DNA of 64,000 nucleotides from Pyrinomonadaceae bacterium (GCA_030841085.1 JAVEDP010000018.1:62001-126000), one strand, 5' to 3'; shown: positions 44,228 to 52,395, counted from the first letter of the stretch. Notes: generated by a model from the sequence alone, not told the origin. Numbers and translations: made by a program.

Positions 44228-44581
44228 TCAATCACCTGGCAACGTTCGCATAAAGCTGCGCTCATACTTGATGAAGCACTTTGTTTCTTCGTAGTAGGCT
44301 GTGGCCGCGCGGCATTCCTCACCCTCGGTAGCTTTCCGGCGGTAAGTTTCATATGCAACAAGACTGGGGAAACTAAACAACGCGACGGCCACATTGCTCG
44401 GGCCTTCTTCACCGACACCCGGGAAACTAAACGCCGCTGAGGGGAGGCTGTCGCCGGGAAGGAAGTAGCCGTGATGTGTGCCGCCATACTTTTCAATCAG
44501 TCGCATCCATAGTCGCGCGTAATTTTCAAACTCCTCCAACTTGTCAGGATCAATCAGGTAGCGCAAGTAACAAGTAATCAA
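44228..44581 (-). CDS. NIPSNAP-like protein
   Basis: 117 residues. ITCYLRYLIDPDKLEEFENYA at the start and GTHHGYFLPG fit the NIPSNAP/ABM-like dimeric alpha-beta barrel family. Cytosolic; substrate unknown. An AGGAGACGCG stretch precedes the start. Confidence 0.8.
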   Translation of the reverse strand: MITCYLRYLIDPDKLEEFENYARLWMRLIEKYGGTHHGYFLPGDSLPSAAFSFPGVGEEGPSNVAVALFSFPSLVAYETYRRKATEGEECRAATAYYEETKCFIKYERSFMRTLPGD

Positions 44582-44669
44582 CGCGTCTCCTTACACCTTA
44601 GCGTTCAGCGTTCGATTTGAGTAGGAAATCAATTAGCAATATCGAAGCCCAACAATGAAGTAAAAAACG

Positions 44670-45215
44670 TCATCCGTACTCTGCTCCATCCGTTTTTTCG
44701 ACTGCTTCAATCGGCTGTCGCGCCAACCTATCGTGGCTGGCGGCGCCGGCAACGAAACGCATCGCGACGTGCCCCACGACCACTATGCCGGCATAGGTAC
44801 CAGCATCGGCGAGGACGGGAGCCACTCCCGGTGCGAACACCATCCACTTGGGAAACAGCGACGCGATAAAGTAATCCCGCGGAGCGCCGATGATCGTCAC
44901 AATAAGAGTGAACACCGCCAGGCCGCGCCATCCGAACCGGCGCGCCAACCGCCACGTGACGAGGTAGATTGGTGTCAGCGAGATCGCGAGCCCGAGGTAG
45001 AAGATCGTCATGATGTATGGTTTCGAGGCAAACAATACCTGCCACCAACCCATGCGTTCGCAGAAGGCGATTGCGCCCAACCCCAGCAACCCGGCCACGG
45101 CTCCACCGACGAATGCACCCAGAACGCGTCGTACGGTCGCGCGCGTAAAGTAGATCACAGCAACAAGCTCGACCAAATAGGCGCAAGTCCAAAGGATGAT
45201 TTGCTGCGTTGTCAT
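44670..45215 (-). CDS. Multi-spanning membrane protein of unknown function
   Basis: 181 residues with about five hydrophobic helices (LWTCAYLVELVAVIYF; AFVGGAVAGLLGLGAIAF; YIMTIFYLGLAISLTPIYLV; GLAVFTLIVTIIGAPRDYF; AGIVVVGHVAMRFVAG). No family recognised and no enzymatic motif apparent. Confidence 0.7.
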   Translation of the reverse strand: MTTQQIILWTCAYLVELVAVIYFTRATVRRVLGAFVGGAVAGLLGLGAIAFCERMGWWQVLFASKPYIMTIFYLGLAISLTPIYLVTWRLARRFGWRGLAVFTLIVTIIGAPRDYFIASLFPKWMVFAPGVAPVLADAGTYAGIVVVGHVAMRFVAGAASHDRLARQPIEAVEKTDGAEYG

Positions 45216-45243
45216 TTGCGTTCTTGACTAACCCAAAAAATTT

Positions 45244-45388
45244 TTATTTCTTCGCCAGCAAAATACGAAAACGAAGGCTCGCCGCACCACCGTGTTCCGG
45301 TAATTTGTGAAACTGTTCAATCAGTTCACCGGCGTTTGCTTCAATCACCCGCTGGGATGGAAAGTTGCCAGCATTCAGATTATTGACT
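45244..45388 (-). pseudogene. C-terminal remnant of a GNAT acetyltransferase
   Basis: A 47-codon open stretch reads NNLNAGNFPSQRVIEANAGE then LIEQF, and ends RFRILLAKK-stop. The N...SQRVIEANAGE motif is the hallmark of the last part of GNAT acetyltransferases. A TGA directly upstream and no start mean the rest of the gene is gone. Confidence 0.65.
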
Positions 45389-45406
45389 ATTCAAAACCGT
45401 TCTGCC

Positions 45407-46048
45407 CTACGCCGACTTCTTAGCGATAACGGCGATATGCCCGCGTGACGACGGATCATCTATTTCCCAAACCTCAATTTCAAAACCGGCGGCCTCTAAC
45501 AAGCCGCGCGCTACTTGAGGATCGTATCCGCTATAGAAGAACGTGTGACCGTACATTTCGGAAGTAAAACCTTCCGCCTCCGCGTCATAAGTCGCAGCGA
45601 ACTCTGCAGCAGTCGAGGCAGCGTCCGAACCACCAACCGATAACAATAACCTTCCACCAGGTTCAAGCGCATTCGCGACCTTCTGGAAAATTCCTGCGTG
45701 ATGTTTTCGCTCAACGTGAAAAATGGAATCCCAGGCGATGGCGGCGCCAAATCCCGGGGCGAGTTGTACATTGATCATGTCGCTGTGAATAAACTCTGCT
45801 TCCGAAACTTCCTGCTTCGCAATTTCAAGCATCTTCTCAGATTGGTCAACGCCAGTTACACGAAAACCTTTTTCGACGAGGTACCTGGCAACAGGCTGGC
45901 CGGTGCCACAACCCAAATCAAGAACTCTAGCTCCGGACTGCAAGCCTTCAAGAGCCCGATCAACATAACCCAGGAGCCGATCTATGTAAGCCTGTGCGCG
46001 AATATGGGAATGCCATTGCTGCGCGATCTGGTCATAAGAAGTCCGCAT
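45407..46048 (-). CDS. Class I SAM-dependent methyltransferase
   Basis: 213 residues from ATG 46048. SAM site ARVLDLGCGTGQPVARYL, acidic strand end RVTGVDQSEKMLEIA, then IHSDMINV and FGAAIAWDSIFHVER. A generic small-molecule methyltransferase fold; acceptor unknown. The upstream in-frame extension overlaps the neighbouring gene on the same strand and was discarded. Confidence 0.88.
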   Translation of the reverse strand: MRTSYDQIAQQWHSHIRAQAYIDRLLGYVDRALEGLQSGARVLDLGCGTGQPVARYLVEKGFRVTGVDQSEKMLEIAKQEVSEAEFIHSDMINVQLAPGFGAAIAWDSIFHVERKHHAGIFQKVANALEPGGRLLLSVGGSDAASTAAEFAATYDAEAEGFTSEMYGHTFFYSGYDPQVARGLLEAAGFEIEVWEIDDPSSRGHIAVIAKKSA

Positions 46049-46074
46049 GCTAGTTATTCTTCGGCGGCCAGTGC

Positions 46075-46500
46075 TTATGTCTCGCGGCGGCTCTTCATGT
46101 AGCGACGCATTGCCGCGACTCGCTCTTCCCAATCGGGTAGGCGCTGCACCACCGGCTCGAGATGCTTTAGGTAGAGATACGGCGGAATACCCGGCAGCGC
46201 GCGAAGCTCTTCCAAAAATGGCTGAAGCTTGGCGTACACCAGCACGTGCTCTGTATTTATCGCATTGAACATTTCTTCGTGAATGGCCCCGAGAATGACG
46301 AACGCCGTTGCCATGTCCCAATACGAAGCCACCATCCGGAAATCAGCGCTGTGATCGCCAACCAGCACTTGAAGAATGTCTTGCGTACTTTCCGGGTGGA
46401 AACCTGTAGCGAACCAAGCGCGCGCCTTACGCATGGTTTGCTCAGACCTCAACTCATACAATTTGAGGATGCCCATCATGCTCTCATGCTCGGTGCTCAT
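46075..46500 (-). CDS. All-helical protein of unknown function
   Basis: 141 residues, mostly helices (ARAWFATGFHPESTQDI, YWDMATAFVILGAIHEEMF, WEERVAAMRRYMKSR). I recall similar uncharacterised proteins in Acidobacteria (DUF4760-like lengths), but cannot name a function. Preceded on its 5' side by the leftmost attC-like site, so it is probably the last recognisable cassette gene of the array. Confidence 0.7.
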   Translation of the reverse strand: MSTEHESMMGILKLYELRSEQTMRKARAWFATGFHPESTQDILQVLVGDHSADFRMVASYWDMATAFVILGAIHEEMFNAINTEHVLVYAKLQPFLEELRALPGIPPYLYLKHLEPVVQRLPDWEERVAAMRRYMKSRRET

Positions 46501-46556
46501 TGGAAGATTTCCTTTCGTAATGGATATAGATCAGTCAACGCGCAAGTCGCCGAATA

Positions 46557-46652
46557 CTCGAACGCACGGACTCGAGCGGATATCGCCCAAGCAGCATCAG
46601 CTGAAGTGCATTACGAGGTACGCTTTCGGCGATCCGGTGGAATGAGTTATTG
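46557..46652 (-). other. attC site, degenerate (leftmost)
   Basis: CTCGAAC ... GTTATTG, 96 bp. The interior (CATCAGCTGAAGTG; GGCGATCCGGTGGAATGA) aligns with the subtype at 56947-57052. Confidence 0.5.
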
Positions 46653-46661
46653 GACCGCAGT

Positions 46662-47159
46662 TCATTGCTCTTTTTCCCATCTGATTTGCGACATGGCTCC
46701 GTCCAGGGCCATCTCTATCGCCCAGAGTTCTAATGGTCCTTGTCCGCCATGGTTCGTTATTGTTTTTCGTTGGTTTCCGTAAGCAACGCTTGTAACCATG
46801 TATCCCTGATCCATAGCTGTCGGTCCATATTGGTCCTCGAAATTCAGGTATTCGTTTTTAGCCATCAATTTCGCGATCTGCGTGAAGTAATACTTATTGT
46901 AACTTGATTTGTATTTCCCTTTGCGCTCGGCGTATGGAGTGCCAACGTACGAGGCCGTGCCATCTTTGCGTAAGATGATTTTATACATTGGGCACTGACC
47001 CTCGCATCCGAAAACCCGCTCATAGGTTATCTCACTTACTTGCTCAATCGGCAGACGAGCGCTCTTCGGCTGTTTCGATTGTTCGAGCGCATGTTTACAG
47101 CTAAGAGACAAGACCAGCAGAACGAAGGCTAGCAGCGTGAGATTGCGTTTTAACTTCAT
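46662..47159 (-). CDS. DUF6438-like secreted or lipoprotein cassette gene
   Basis: 165 residues. Signal with Cys (LLAFVLLVLSLSC), then ISEITYERVFGCEGQCPMYK and IILRKDGTASYVGT, the pattern of DUF6438 proteins (an acidic strand, C-x(3-4)-CP-x-Y, then a DGT turn). Exported, function unknown. A second member is the cassette gene at 58081-58551, so the array carries two divergent relatives. Confidence 0.75.
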   Translation of the reverse strand: MKLKRNLTLLAFVLLVLSLSCKHALEQSKQPKSARLPIEQVSEITYERVFGCEGQCPMYKIILRKDGTASYVGTPYAERKGKYKSSYNKYYFTQIAKLMAKNEYLNFEDQYGPTAMDQGYMVTSVAYGNQRKTITNHGGQGPLELWAIEMALDGAMSQIRWEKEQ

Positions 47160-47171
47160 TGCTCTTCTCGC

Positions 47172-47288
47172 TTAGTCGATTTCCGTAGCGTCGACGAGCA
47201 TGTCGACCAGCGTTTGTTGGTTCTCTGGCTCAACGGTGAAGATGTTTATGAGCGTAACAAAATTATCGGCTTTCGAAATTGTGACCAT
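47172..47288 (-). pseudogene. N-terminal stump of an antibiotic-biosynthesis-monooxygenase-like protein
   Basis: A 38-codon frame from ATG 47288 reads MVTISKADNFVTLINIFTVE then PENQQTLVDMLVDATEID-stop. This matches the first strand and helix of ABM-domain proteins, which normally continue for about 60 more residues. The gene is cut short by a stop or deletion. Confidence 0.6.
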
Positions 47289-47329
47289 CAAGATTTCGTT
47301 TCAATAATTGTTATTGTAAAGAATACCTA

Positions 47330-47668
47330 TCAATATTTTGTGGCTTTTATCCATTTAATGCAGCCGGCAGATTTACATTTACACGCGAAATCCCAGGGAG
47401 ATGCAGGAATCGGATGACGCAAATAATCGTAAGTGATCTCCTCATTTTCCTTAATTTCTCTTAAAGCGATAAGCATTCCTTGCTCGTTGAATGCGGCATT
47501 AGGATCACACGAATGATTGGTGACGTGAATGGGCATTAATTCTTGGGACCAATAATCAAGCGGATAGATGGCTTCGTCTTTGACGAACATTCTGGAAGCA
47601 AACAGACCTCTTCCTTTGTGATTTGGATCATCTCGAACATGAAAGTCTTTTGTAACTGAGACAGGCAT
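47330..47668 (-). CDS. Small SET-domain protein (cassette gene)
   Basis: 112 residues. SET core motifs: HKGRGLFASRMFVKDE, the knot motif VTNHSCDPNAAF, EEITYDYLRHP with the catalytic Tyr, and a post-SET-like CKCKSAGC zinc cluster. SET proteins methylate lysines using SAM. At 112 residues this is close to a minimal fold. Start ATG lies at the cassette boundary (GTATGCC). A longer SET cassette is at 58698-59204. Confidence 0.88.
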   Translation of the reverse strand: MPVSVTKDFHVRDDPNHKGRGLFASRMFVKDEAIYPLDYWSQELMPIHVTNHSCDPNAAFNEQGMLIALREIKENEEITYDYLRHPIPASPWDFACKCKSAGCIKWIKATKY

Positions 47669-47711
47669 ACATTCGAGTCACTTCAAAAGCCCGCTGCAAG
47701 CGCCGTTATGA
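47664..47711 (-). other. attC-like site, short or degenerate
   Basis: GGCATAC ... GTTATGA, 48 bp, overlapping the SET gene's start codon. Inner pairing is weak; inferred from position between two cassette genes. Confidence 0.35.
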
Positions 47712-47739
47712 GTTTGGCGCCTTTATGAGCCCATCAGTT

Positions 47740-48525
47740 TCAGTGACGTTTCTTCGGTTCAAGGAAGACGCCCTTCCAAAGCATAAGAATGTTACCAGAC
47801 GGTAATGCCAATATCAGACTTCGAGGCGGAGTCCACTCGCGCGTTCCACATTCCAGAACGATACCCCCAAATGGAATTGCTTTGACTCCAAGTGAGTCTA
47901 ACGAGATTCCCTGTTTCAGAAAGAACTCCTTGTCGGAAAGCGGGTGGGATCGATAGCTCGGTGAGGAACACCGCTGAGTCCCAACTGCGGTCATATCAAC
48001 ATCGAGTATGACCAATGTGCCATTCAACCTTGCAAGCTCATACGGTTCAGTGGCCTCGTCTGCTCTGCCGTCTCCATAGCGATGCCCAACAACTGTCCAA
48101 CGTCCCAACGGAGGCAACGCGCGGGCAGCAGCAAAAAGCCGCGCCATCATCCCACCGTCTTTGAACTGTTTCCAATCCTGCGAAGAAGTTGATGAAGAAG
48201 TCTGCAGGATTGCACCCGCTGGATCCAACAAGCTCGTTTCGTAATAGCGATAGCGCTTTTCGGTGGCTATGAATTCGACGGTTTCGAGCCGAATCTTATA
48301 CCTTGTGGTTGAGTTACGGCTGATCGGTTCCGGTTTGGAAAAGACCGTTCGAAATTGCGCTCTGAATGTATGACCGGGTTCGAAACTCAAACTTTCGGGA
48401 TTTATTTCGACGATGAATTCTTCACCGGTATAAACGCGCTGCCATCGTTCATGCTGTGCCTGTGTCGGGATTGGCGCGCAAATTAAGAGGAGAAGGATAA
48501 CTATAACGCAGCTCACTGGAAGCAT
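47740..48525 (-). CDS. Secreted protein of unknown function (cassette gene)
   Basis: 261 residues from ATG 48525, chosen because a signal peptide (MLPVSCVIVILLLLICAPIP, TQAQ) starts there and the earlier TTG at 48579 lies in the putative attC. A beta-rich body follows (GEEFIVEINPESLSF, YRYYETSLLDPAGAILQ). A later half with PPLGRWTVVGHRYGDG and CSSPSYRSHPLSDKEF may be a second domain. No family recognised. Confidence 0.7.
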   Translation of the reverse strand: MLPVSCVIVILLLLICAPIPTQAQHERWQRVYTGEEFIVEINPESLSFEPGHTFRAQFRTVFSKPEPISRNSTTRYKIRLETVEFIATEKRYRYYETSLLDPAGAILQTSSSTSSQDWKQFKDGGMMARLFAAARALPPLGRWTVVGHRYGDGRADEATEPYELARLNGTLVILDVDMTAVGTQRCSSPSYRSHPLSDKEFFLKQGISLDSLGVKAIPFGGIVLECGTREWTPPRSLILALPSGNILMLWKGVFLEPKKRH

Positions 48526-48536
48526 CTTCAAGAACC

Positions 48537-48574
48537 GCCGAACACGACGCTTCAACTTCGTCGCGATGTTAGAC
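48537..48574 (-). other. Candidate minimal attC (38 bp)
   Basis: Minus strand GTCTAAC-ATCGCGACG-AAGTTGAAG-CGTCGT-GTTCGGC: R boxes at both ends, a short CGACG/CGTCG stem and a 9-base loop. Placed exactly between two cassette genes, but shorter than any attC I know. Confidence 0.4.
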
Positions 48575-48581
48575 CGCAAGT

Positions 48582-48905
48582 TTATGAACCAACCTTTGTT
48601 AGATCGAAATCGTATTTGGTCAGCCGATCGCGCGCAATATTACGTTCTTCTTCGGAAAACAGATCGTGCCATTCGGGTTTGAGAATCAGCGCTTCAACCG
48701 TTAGCTCGAGATGACCACGTTCCCAAAGCGCCGTGTAACCGTCAGAGACGTTCGAAGCATGAATTAGAGTGCGGGCAGCTTCGTAACCGCCCTGCTCAGA
48801 GACCATTCCCAAAAAGCGCGTCGCGTTGTAACCGGCGTCAAATTTTGCGCATCGGTATATTTCAAGCATCGCCTCGTGGAATCGTATTTCAAGTTCTGTT
48901 GGCAT
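48582..48905 (-). CDS. Conserved hypothetical cassette protein
   Basis: 107 residues, helical: FDAGYNATRFLGMVSEQGGY, ARTLIHASNVSDGYTALWE, RGHLELTVEALILKPEWHDL. This pattern is a widespread bacterial family of unknown function, which I recall only as hypothetical. The ATG overlaps the recombination site (GTTCATGCC), so the cassette supplies almost no leader. Confidence 0.75.
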   Translation of the reverse strand: MPTELEIRFHEAMLEIYRCAKFDAGYNATRFLGMVSEQGGYEAARTLIHASNVSDGYTALWERGHLELTVEALILKPEWHDLFSEEERNIARDRLTKYDFDLTKVGS

Positions 48906-49029
48906 GAACTGTCCATTGCGGCGCCCCGCTGGCCTTCAGGCCGCGCCGCGCGCTCAGCATTCAAGCTGAAGGAAAGAAGTTACTTGAGAAGCATGCTATC
49001 GCGGCGTCAGTTGCAAGGCTTTGTTGGGC
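48903..49029 (-). other. attC site (long subtype)
   Basis: CATGAAC ... GTTGGGC, 127 bp. Interior GCTCAGCATTCAAGCTGA and TACTTGAGAAGCATGCTATC is nearly identical to the site at 63711-63818. Confidence 0.75.
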
Positions 49030-49058
49030 GGCAGCGTTCAACGGAAGCGATTGTTTCG

Positions 49059-49616
49059 TTAGGTTAATCGAAATATAAGCCCAATCAATGATCCTCCTAA
49101 AGCAAAAAATAGAACTCCAAATATCCAAGCAAGCCATGTTACAAGCCCAAAGTTCAGAACATTCGTCATTCTAGATACACCAGTAGTTGGAATTATTCTA
49201 TTGGTGGCGCTCCTCCACAAGAACCCCCCAACGACGAAGGTAATTCCTAGAACCAAACTAAGGACAAAAGGAGCCCCGAGTAGGACTTTTAAGACATCAT
49301 TGTTCCTATCAGGTTCTCTTGAGAAATAGATTGAAATAATACCGCCAACAATTGCATAGAAAAGCCCAACTGCTTTCAAACCTTGCGCGATGAAGAATCT
49401 GAAGTTCTCCGAATGCCTTTCAAATTTCCATCTAAAGTCAGCTTTCTCTGCAGCTGTCAGGATATCAGCTTCTGAGTTTGTACATTTACTGGCAGCCTGT
49501 TCAGACTGCACTAGCCTTTCTCGCTCATGAACTACGCTTATATTAGAAGGTGGCGCACTGACAGTTTCTTTTGTTTGGTTATGATCTTCGGATTTAGGGT
49601 CTTCAGGTGAGGTCAT
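49059..49616 (-). CDS. Three-helix membrane protein (cassette gene)
   Basis: 185 residues. Hydrophilic N-terminal 75 residues, then helices at about 82-97 (GLKAVGLFYAIVGGIISIYF), 108-130 (VLLGAPFVLSLVLGITFVVGG) and 158-183 (FGLVTWLAWIFGVLFFALGG). No family recognised. AT-rich relative to neighbours. AGGAG precedes the start. Confidence 0.7.
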   Translation of the reverse strand: MTSPEDPKSEDHNQTKETVSAPPSNISVVHERERLVQSEQAASKCTNSEADILTAAEKADFRWKFERHSENFRFFIAQGLKAVGLFYAIVGGIISIYFSREPDRNNDVLKVLLGAPFVLSLVLGITFVVGGFLWRSATNRIIPTTGVSRMTNVLNFGLVTWLAWIFGVLFFALGGSLIGLIFRLT

Positions 49617-49688
49617 TTTTCACTCCTTTGGATGAGCTGCGACAAAGCCGTGTTGATGCTAGCTGCGCCGGTGCGCGCTGTTCTTATG

Positions 49689-49764
49689 CCCCAACCTGAG
49701 GGGACCCGCCGCAAACGGTACACAGCGCCGCTTGCGAACGGGCCCCTCGAAGTTATTGTTACGC
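49689..49764 (-). other. attC site (76 bp, distinct stem)
   Basis: CCCCAAC ... GTTACGC with inner arms CTGAGGGGACCCG and CGGGCCCCTCGAAG. Different sequence from the main family but the same architecture, so of another origin. Confidence 0.7.
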
Positions 49765-49774
49765 CAGCAGCGGC

Positions 49775-50086
49775 TTACTTCTTTTCTCCTTCGCCTACTG
49801 CCTCTTCAGTTGTTTTGATGCCATTCTCGTTTCCGCCACCGGTTCCGCTAAACAGCAGATACATTGGCGCCTCGTTTCTCAAAAGATCAATGGCATTCTG
49901 GTAGTCGTCGAGATGGTACCAGAGGTTAACTTGACCACCTGATGAAGTATCCGGAGGCAGTGCTGATCCATTGGGCTTAAAGATGAGCTGCCCAATATAG
50001 TTGCCGCCATGTTTCAACCAAATGCGCGGCACAAATGTGTTAGCCGAATACATAACTTCGTATGCATCGATTTTCGTGAGAGCCAT
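49775..50086 (-). CDS. Small protein of unknown function (cassette gene)
   Basis: 103 residues from ATG 50086 with AGGAG 8 bp upstream. IDAYEVMYSANTFVPRIWLK, GGNYIGQLIFKPNGSALPPD, WYHLDDYQNAIDLLRNEAPM: an alpha/beta protein. The pattern recalls small uncharacterised proteins whose sheets bind a partner; no family I can name. The stop lies 10 bp from the attC. Confidence 0.7.
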   Translation of the reverse strand: MALTKIDAYEVMYSANTFVPRIWLKHGGNYIGQLIFKPNGSALPPDTSSGGQVNLWYHLDDYQNAIDLLRNEAPMYLLFSGTGGGNENGIKTTEEAVGEGEKK

Positions 50087-50158
50087 GATGAAATCTCCTT
50101 TTCGTTGTGAGGGGGGTTGCTCATTCAGTCTGCTGGAAAACCTCACCACAGCAACCGG

Positions 50159-50417
50159 TTATGTGCTGAGGACTGACGCTGGGTCGACGATCTCCGCAGT
50201 GTTTCCAACTGCTGCCTCAATCGCTGACGATCCAGGTGTAAGAATCTTTAGTGCCAGGACTCTGGCTCAGTTCAATCTTAAAAGAATTAGCCACCCCATG
50301 ATTTGTAGTGGTTCCATCCATTAACACTGGCCCACGCTTTCAGAGGCCTTTACGAATGTACGGTAAGTTCTCCTCTGGCCGGAGCAGGAGGTCATAACTG
50401 ACATCAAAATTAGCCAT
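50159..50417 (-). pseudogene. Decayed small cassette gene
   Basis: ATG 50417 opens MANFDVSYDLLLRPEENLPY then IRKGL-TGA. The same frame continues KRGPVLMDGTTTNHGVANSF, KIELSQSPGTKDSYTWIVSD-TGA, and a shifted frame gives IEAAVGNTAEIVDPASVLST-TAA. So one nonsense mutation and one frameshift broke an approximately 85-residue protein. Family unknown. Confidence 0.5.
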
Positions 50418-50705
50418 CCTTTCCAGCCCGAGTAGAAATTAGACGCCTGCTCGCACTGGCGTTTTAGCATTACGCCGTTTGTTGATTTAGGCTGGTTCGC
50501 CTTGGCAAAGTGAAGTTTTCAAACCAGCTTTGCAGAATCTTTAGTTTGCTGACAATAAGGACAGGCAATCCCTATACACAAGGCGAGAGAGGGGAAAATG
50601 GAGCAAATGAAGAGTGTGCGTCTATTGAAGAGACATGCGTGTTCACCATTGGTAACACCGATACCTACAATTGTTCACACTATGCCGAACTAGAAGGATT
50701 CTGGG
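50418..50705. other. No supported gene
   Basis: Short open frames on both strands, none with a start site or recognisable pattern. Probably decayed cassette material. Confidence 0.35.
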
Positions 50706-50811
50706 CTGGAACGATTGAATTGACTGGGCGCCGCGGTTACACCCAAGCTTCGATTCAATCAATCAAGCTACGAAACACGTGCCTGCGGTATGGTCTGACG
50801 GGTTGTTTAGG
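50706..50811 (-). other. attC site, degenerate
   Basis: CTGGAAC ... GTTTAGG, 106 bp. The interior (GATTGAATTGACTGGGCG; AATCAAGCTACGAAACACG) clearly belongs to the main family. Confidence 0.75.
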
Positions 50812-50824
50812 CCGCGCCTTCACC

Positions 50825-50971
50825 TCAATATATGATGGACCGCTCGAGGAACGGCTTGGAGATTTTTATGATCTTATCTTTCGAGTTTTGGATCAACTTA
50901 TACTCAAGTTCGCCGACCGCTTCGAACTCCACGTCAACTTTGATATACGAGCATTGAGTCGCCGGTAGCTC
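50825..50971 (-). pseudogene. Short coding remnant in a tiny cassette
   Basis: A 48-codon open stretch with no ATG in frame: CSYIKVDVEFEAVGELEYKL, IQNSKDKIIKISKPFLERS. It has the look of a real beta-rich protein end. It fills the 156 bp between two attC sites, so the cassette is truncated. Confidence 0.4.
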
Positions 50972-51073
50972 TTACGCCCTTGCGCCGAAGCGCGGGACAG
51001 TGTGCTTGTCAAACCTTATCGATCAAGTTAAAGAACATGCCTCTCCGCGCTCCGGTCCAGCTATATGTTGGGT
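50972..51073 (-). other. attC site, degenerate
   Basis: CTTACGCCC-type left end (AAC lost) ... GTTGGGT right end. The interior keeps GATCAAGTTAAAGAACATGC and CCGCGCTCCGGTCCA. Confidence 0.6.
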
Positions 51074-51084
51074 TGGGTGTTTCG

Positions 51085-51654
51085 TTAACGTTCGAGCGTC
51101 AAAATATTTGACTCGACCTTGCCCAACCAATAGTTCATAAATTTGATTGCGGACATATCCAGGTTAGCGGTCTTTGCACCGGTACCTTCGTACTGAGCAG
51201 TCAACAGATTTTTGCCGGGCTCCAACGGTATGGAAAATTCTTTTGTTTCGGAACACCAAAACTGGTCGAATGTTAGTTGAAGTGTATAAGTCGAGCCGGC
51301 ACGAAGCGGAACGACATAATCATCCATTCGACCCGCTACGAACGGATATCTTTTGTCTGCGAATTTAAATAGTCGTGTCTTGCCGCGCGCGTCTGTGAAG
51401 TTCAAGCTGATGTTGTTTGGGAGTTGCGTCTTGCCATTGCCTAGCATTACGCCAAGATTCAAAATAACGTCACGGTCACCGACGTTCCGCAATGCGAGCT
51501 GGAGATTTGATCCCGTCGATGCCAGACATATTTGTAGTCCGGCAACCGCGCTTCCGCAATCGAGAGGTACCGGCGATCGGCGCAAGGCGTCAGCGGACGA
51601 GCCAATCAGCACTGACGATAACGATGCCGCAAGAATGAAAGATCTTGTTCTCAT
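51085..51654 (-). CDS. Secreted beta-rich protein of unknown function (cassette gene)
   Basis: 189 residues. Signal peptide (SFILAASLSSVLIGSSADA). A probable immunoglobulin-like fold with LQLALRNVGDRDVILNLG and LRAGSTYTLQLTFDQFWC, and two or three cysteines (LDCGSAVAGLQIC, FWCSETKE) placed for disulphides. No family recognised. Exported. Confidence 0.7.
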   Translation of the reverse strand: MRTRSFILAASLSSVLIGSSADALRRSPVPLDCGSAVAGLQICLASTGSNLQLALRNVGDRDVILNLGVMLGNGKTQLPNNISLNFTDARGKTRLFKFADKRYPFVAGRMDDYVVPLRAGSTYTLQLTFDQFWCSETKEFSIPLEPGKNLLTAQYEGTGAKTANLDMSAIKFMNYWLGKVESNILTLER

Positions 51655-51674
51655 TGGGTCTTCTCAAGGTTAAG

Positions 51675-51784
51675 AAGCAACCGGACCTTCGCGCAGGCGC
51701 GACGATTATATTCAAGCTTCGATTCAAACAATCGACTTGCGCAATCCCGATGCGTCGGGACGCCGCTCCAACGACTTGTTATGG
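51675..51784 (-). other. attC site, degenerate
   Basis: Left end AGCAAC, right end GTTATGG; interior ATTCAAGCTTCGATTCAAACA and CGCTCCAACGACTT. The stop codon of the gene at 51779 lies inside the right box. Confidence 0.65.
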
Positions 51785-52387
51785 CGCGGGCCTGGGGCAA
51801 GCATTTTTCGCGTCCGCTGTCTTAACGCAGCCACTGAGCCAACGCGTACCGTCGGGTAGAGTTACAAGCGTCTCACGTATTTGAGCCTTGGCCATCAGCG
51901 CTATGCCACCCTTTTCCTCGGTGCGACTTTTCACCCAATCATAAAAACCACCGCCGAGCAGTTTCAGTTCCACGATTTCACCCGGCCCTACGCCCTTTTC
52001 CTTATCAGCTCGCGCGCACCCGTAACAATAAACAATATCCGGCGAAGCATGGTCCATCTCGGGAAGAATAAGTGTCATTTGAATTGAGATAACCCGCTGC
52101 GGCGAGACATTCCTAACACGAATGATCAAAGTCTTAAGCCAATCGTCATTAGCAGGGAAAGATTGACCAAGAGTGATTGATGCGCCGTCAATAACCACGT
52201 TCTCAATCTGAATTTGTTCGATTTGGGGGTAGAGTCGGATTCCGGGCGCAACGCGTTCGTTGTTACTCCCGATTGGTCGCGGCGTCCATTCGACGGTCTT
52301 CTTCTGCGTTTGCGCTAAAGCCAGCGATGCCACGCAAAGAATCAAGCTCAACGATTTCAAACCTGGATTTGATTTACGTGAGTTCAT
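51779..52387 (-). CDS. Secreted protein of unknown function (cassette gene)
   Basis: 202 residues from ATG 52387. Signal peptide (LKSLSLILCVASLALAQ), then strands typical of an Ig-like or transglutaminase-free beta sandwich (TLIIRVRNVSPQRVISIQM, PGEIVELKLLGGGFYDWV), one CYGC motif and a C-terminal cysteine pair. No family recognised. Its TAA is formed by attC sequence (CCATAAC). Confidence 0.7.
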   Translation of the reverse strand: MNSRKSNPGLKSLSLILCVASLALAQTQKKTVEWTPRPIGSNNERVAPGIRLYPQIEQIQIENVVIDGASITLGQSFPANDDWLKTLIIRVRNVSPQRVISIQMTLILPEMDHASPDIVYCYGCARADKEKGVGPGEIVELKLLGGGFYDWVKSRTEEKGGIALMAKAQIRETLVTLPDGTRWLSGCVKTADAKNACPRPAP

Positions 52388-52395
52388 GATGAGCG

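Noticed and set aside
50510-50968. 152-residue plus-strand protein
   Set aside because: Its middle (TGRRGYTQAS) is translated attC sequence, as also seen in frames at 55404, 60196 and 63229, so it is an artefact of the repeat.
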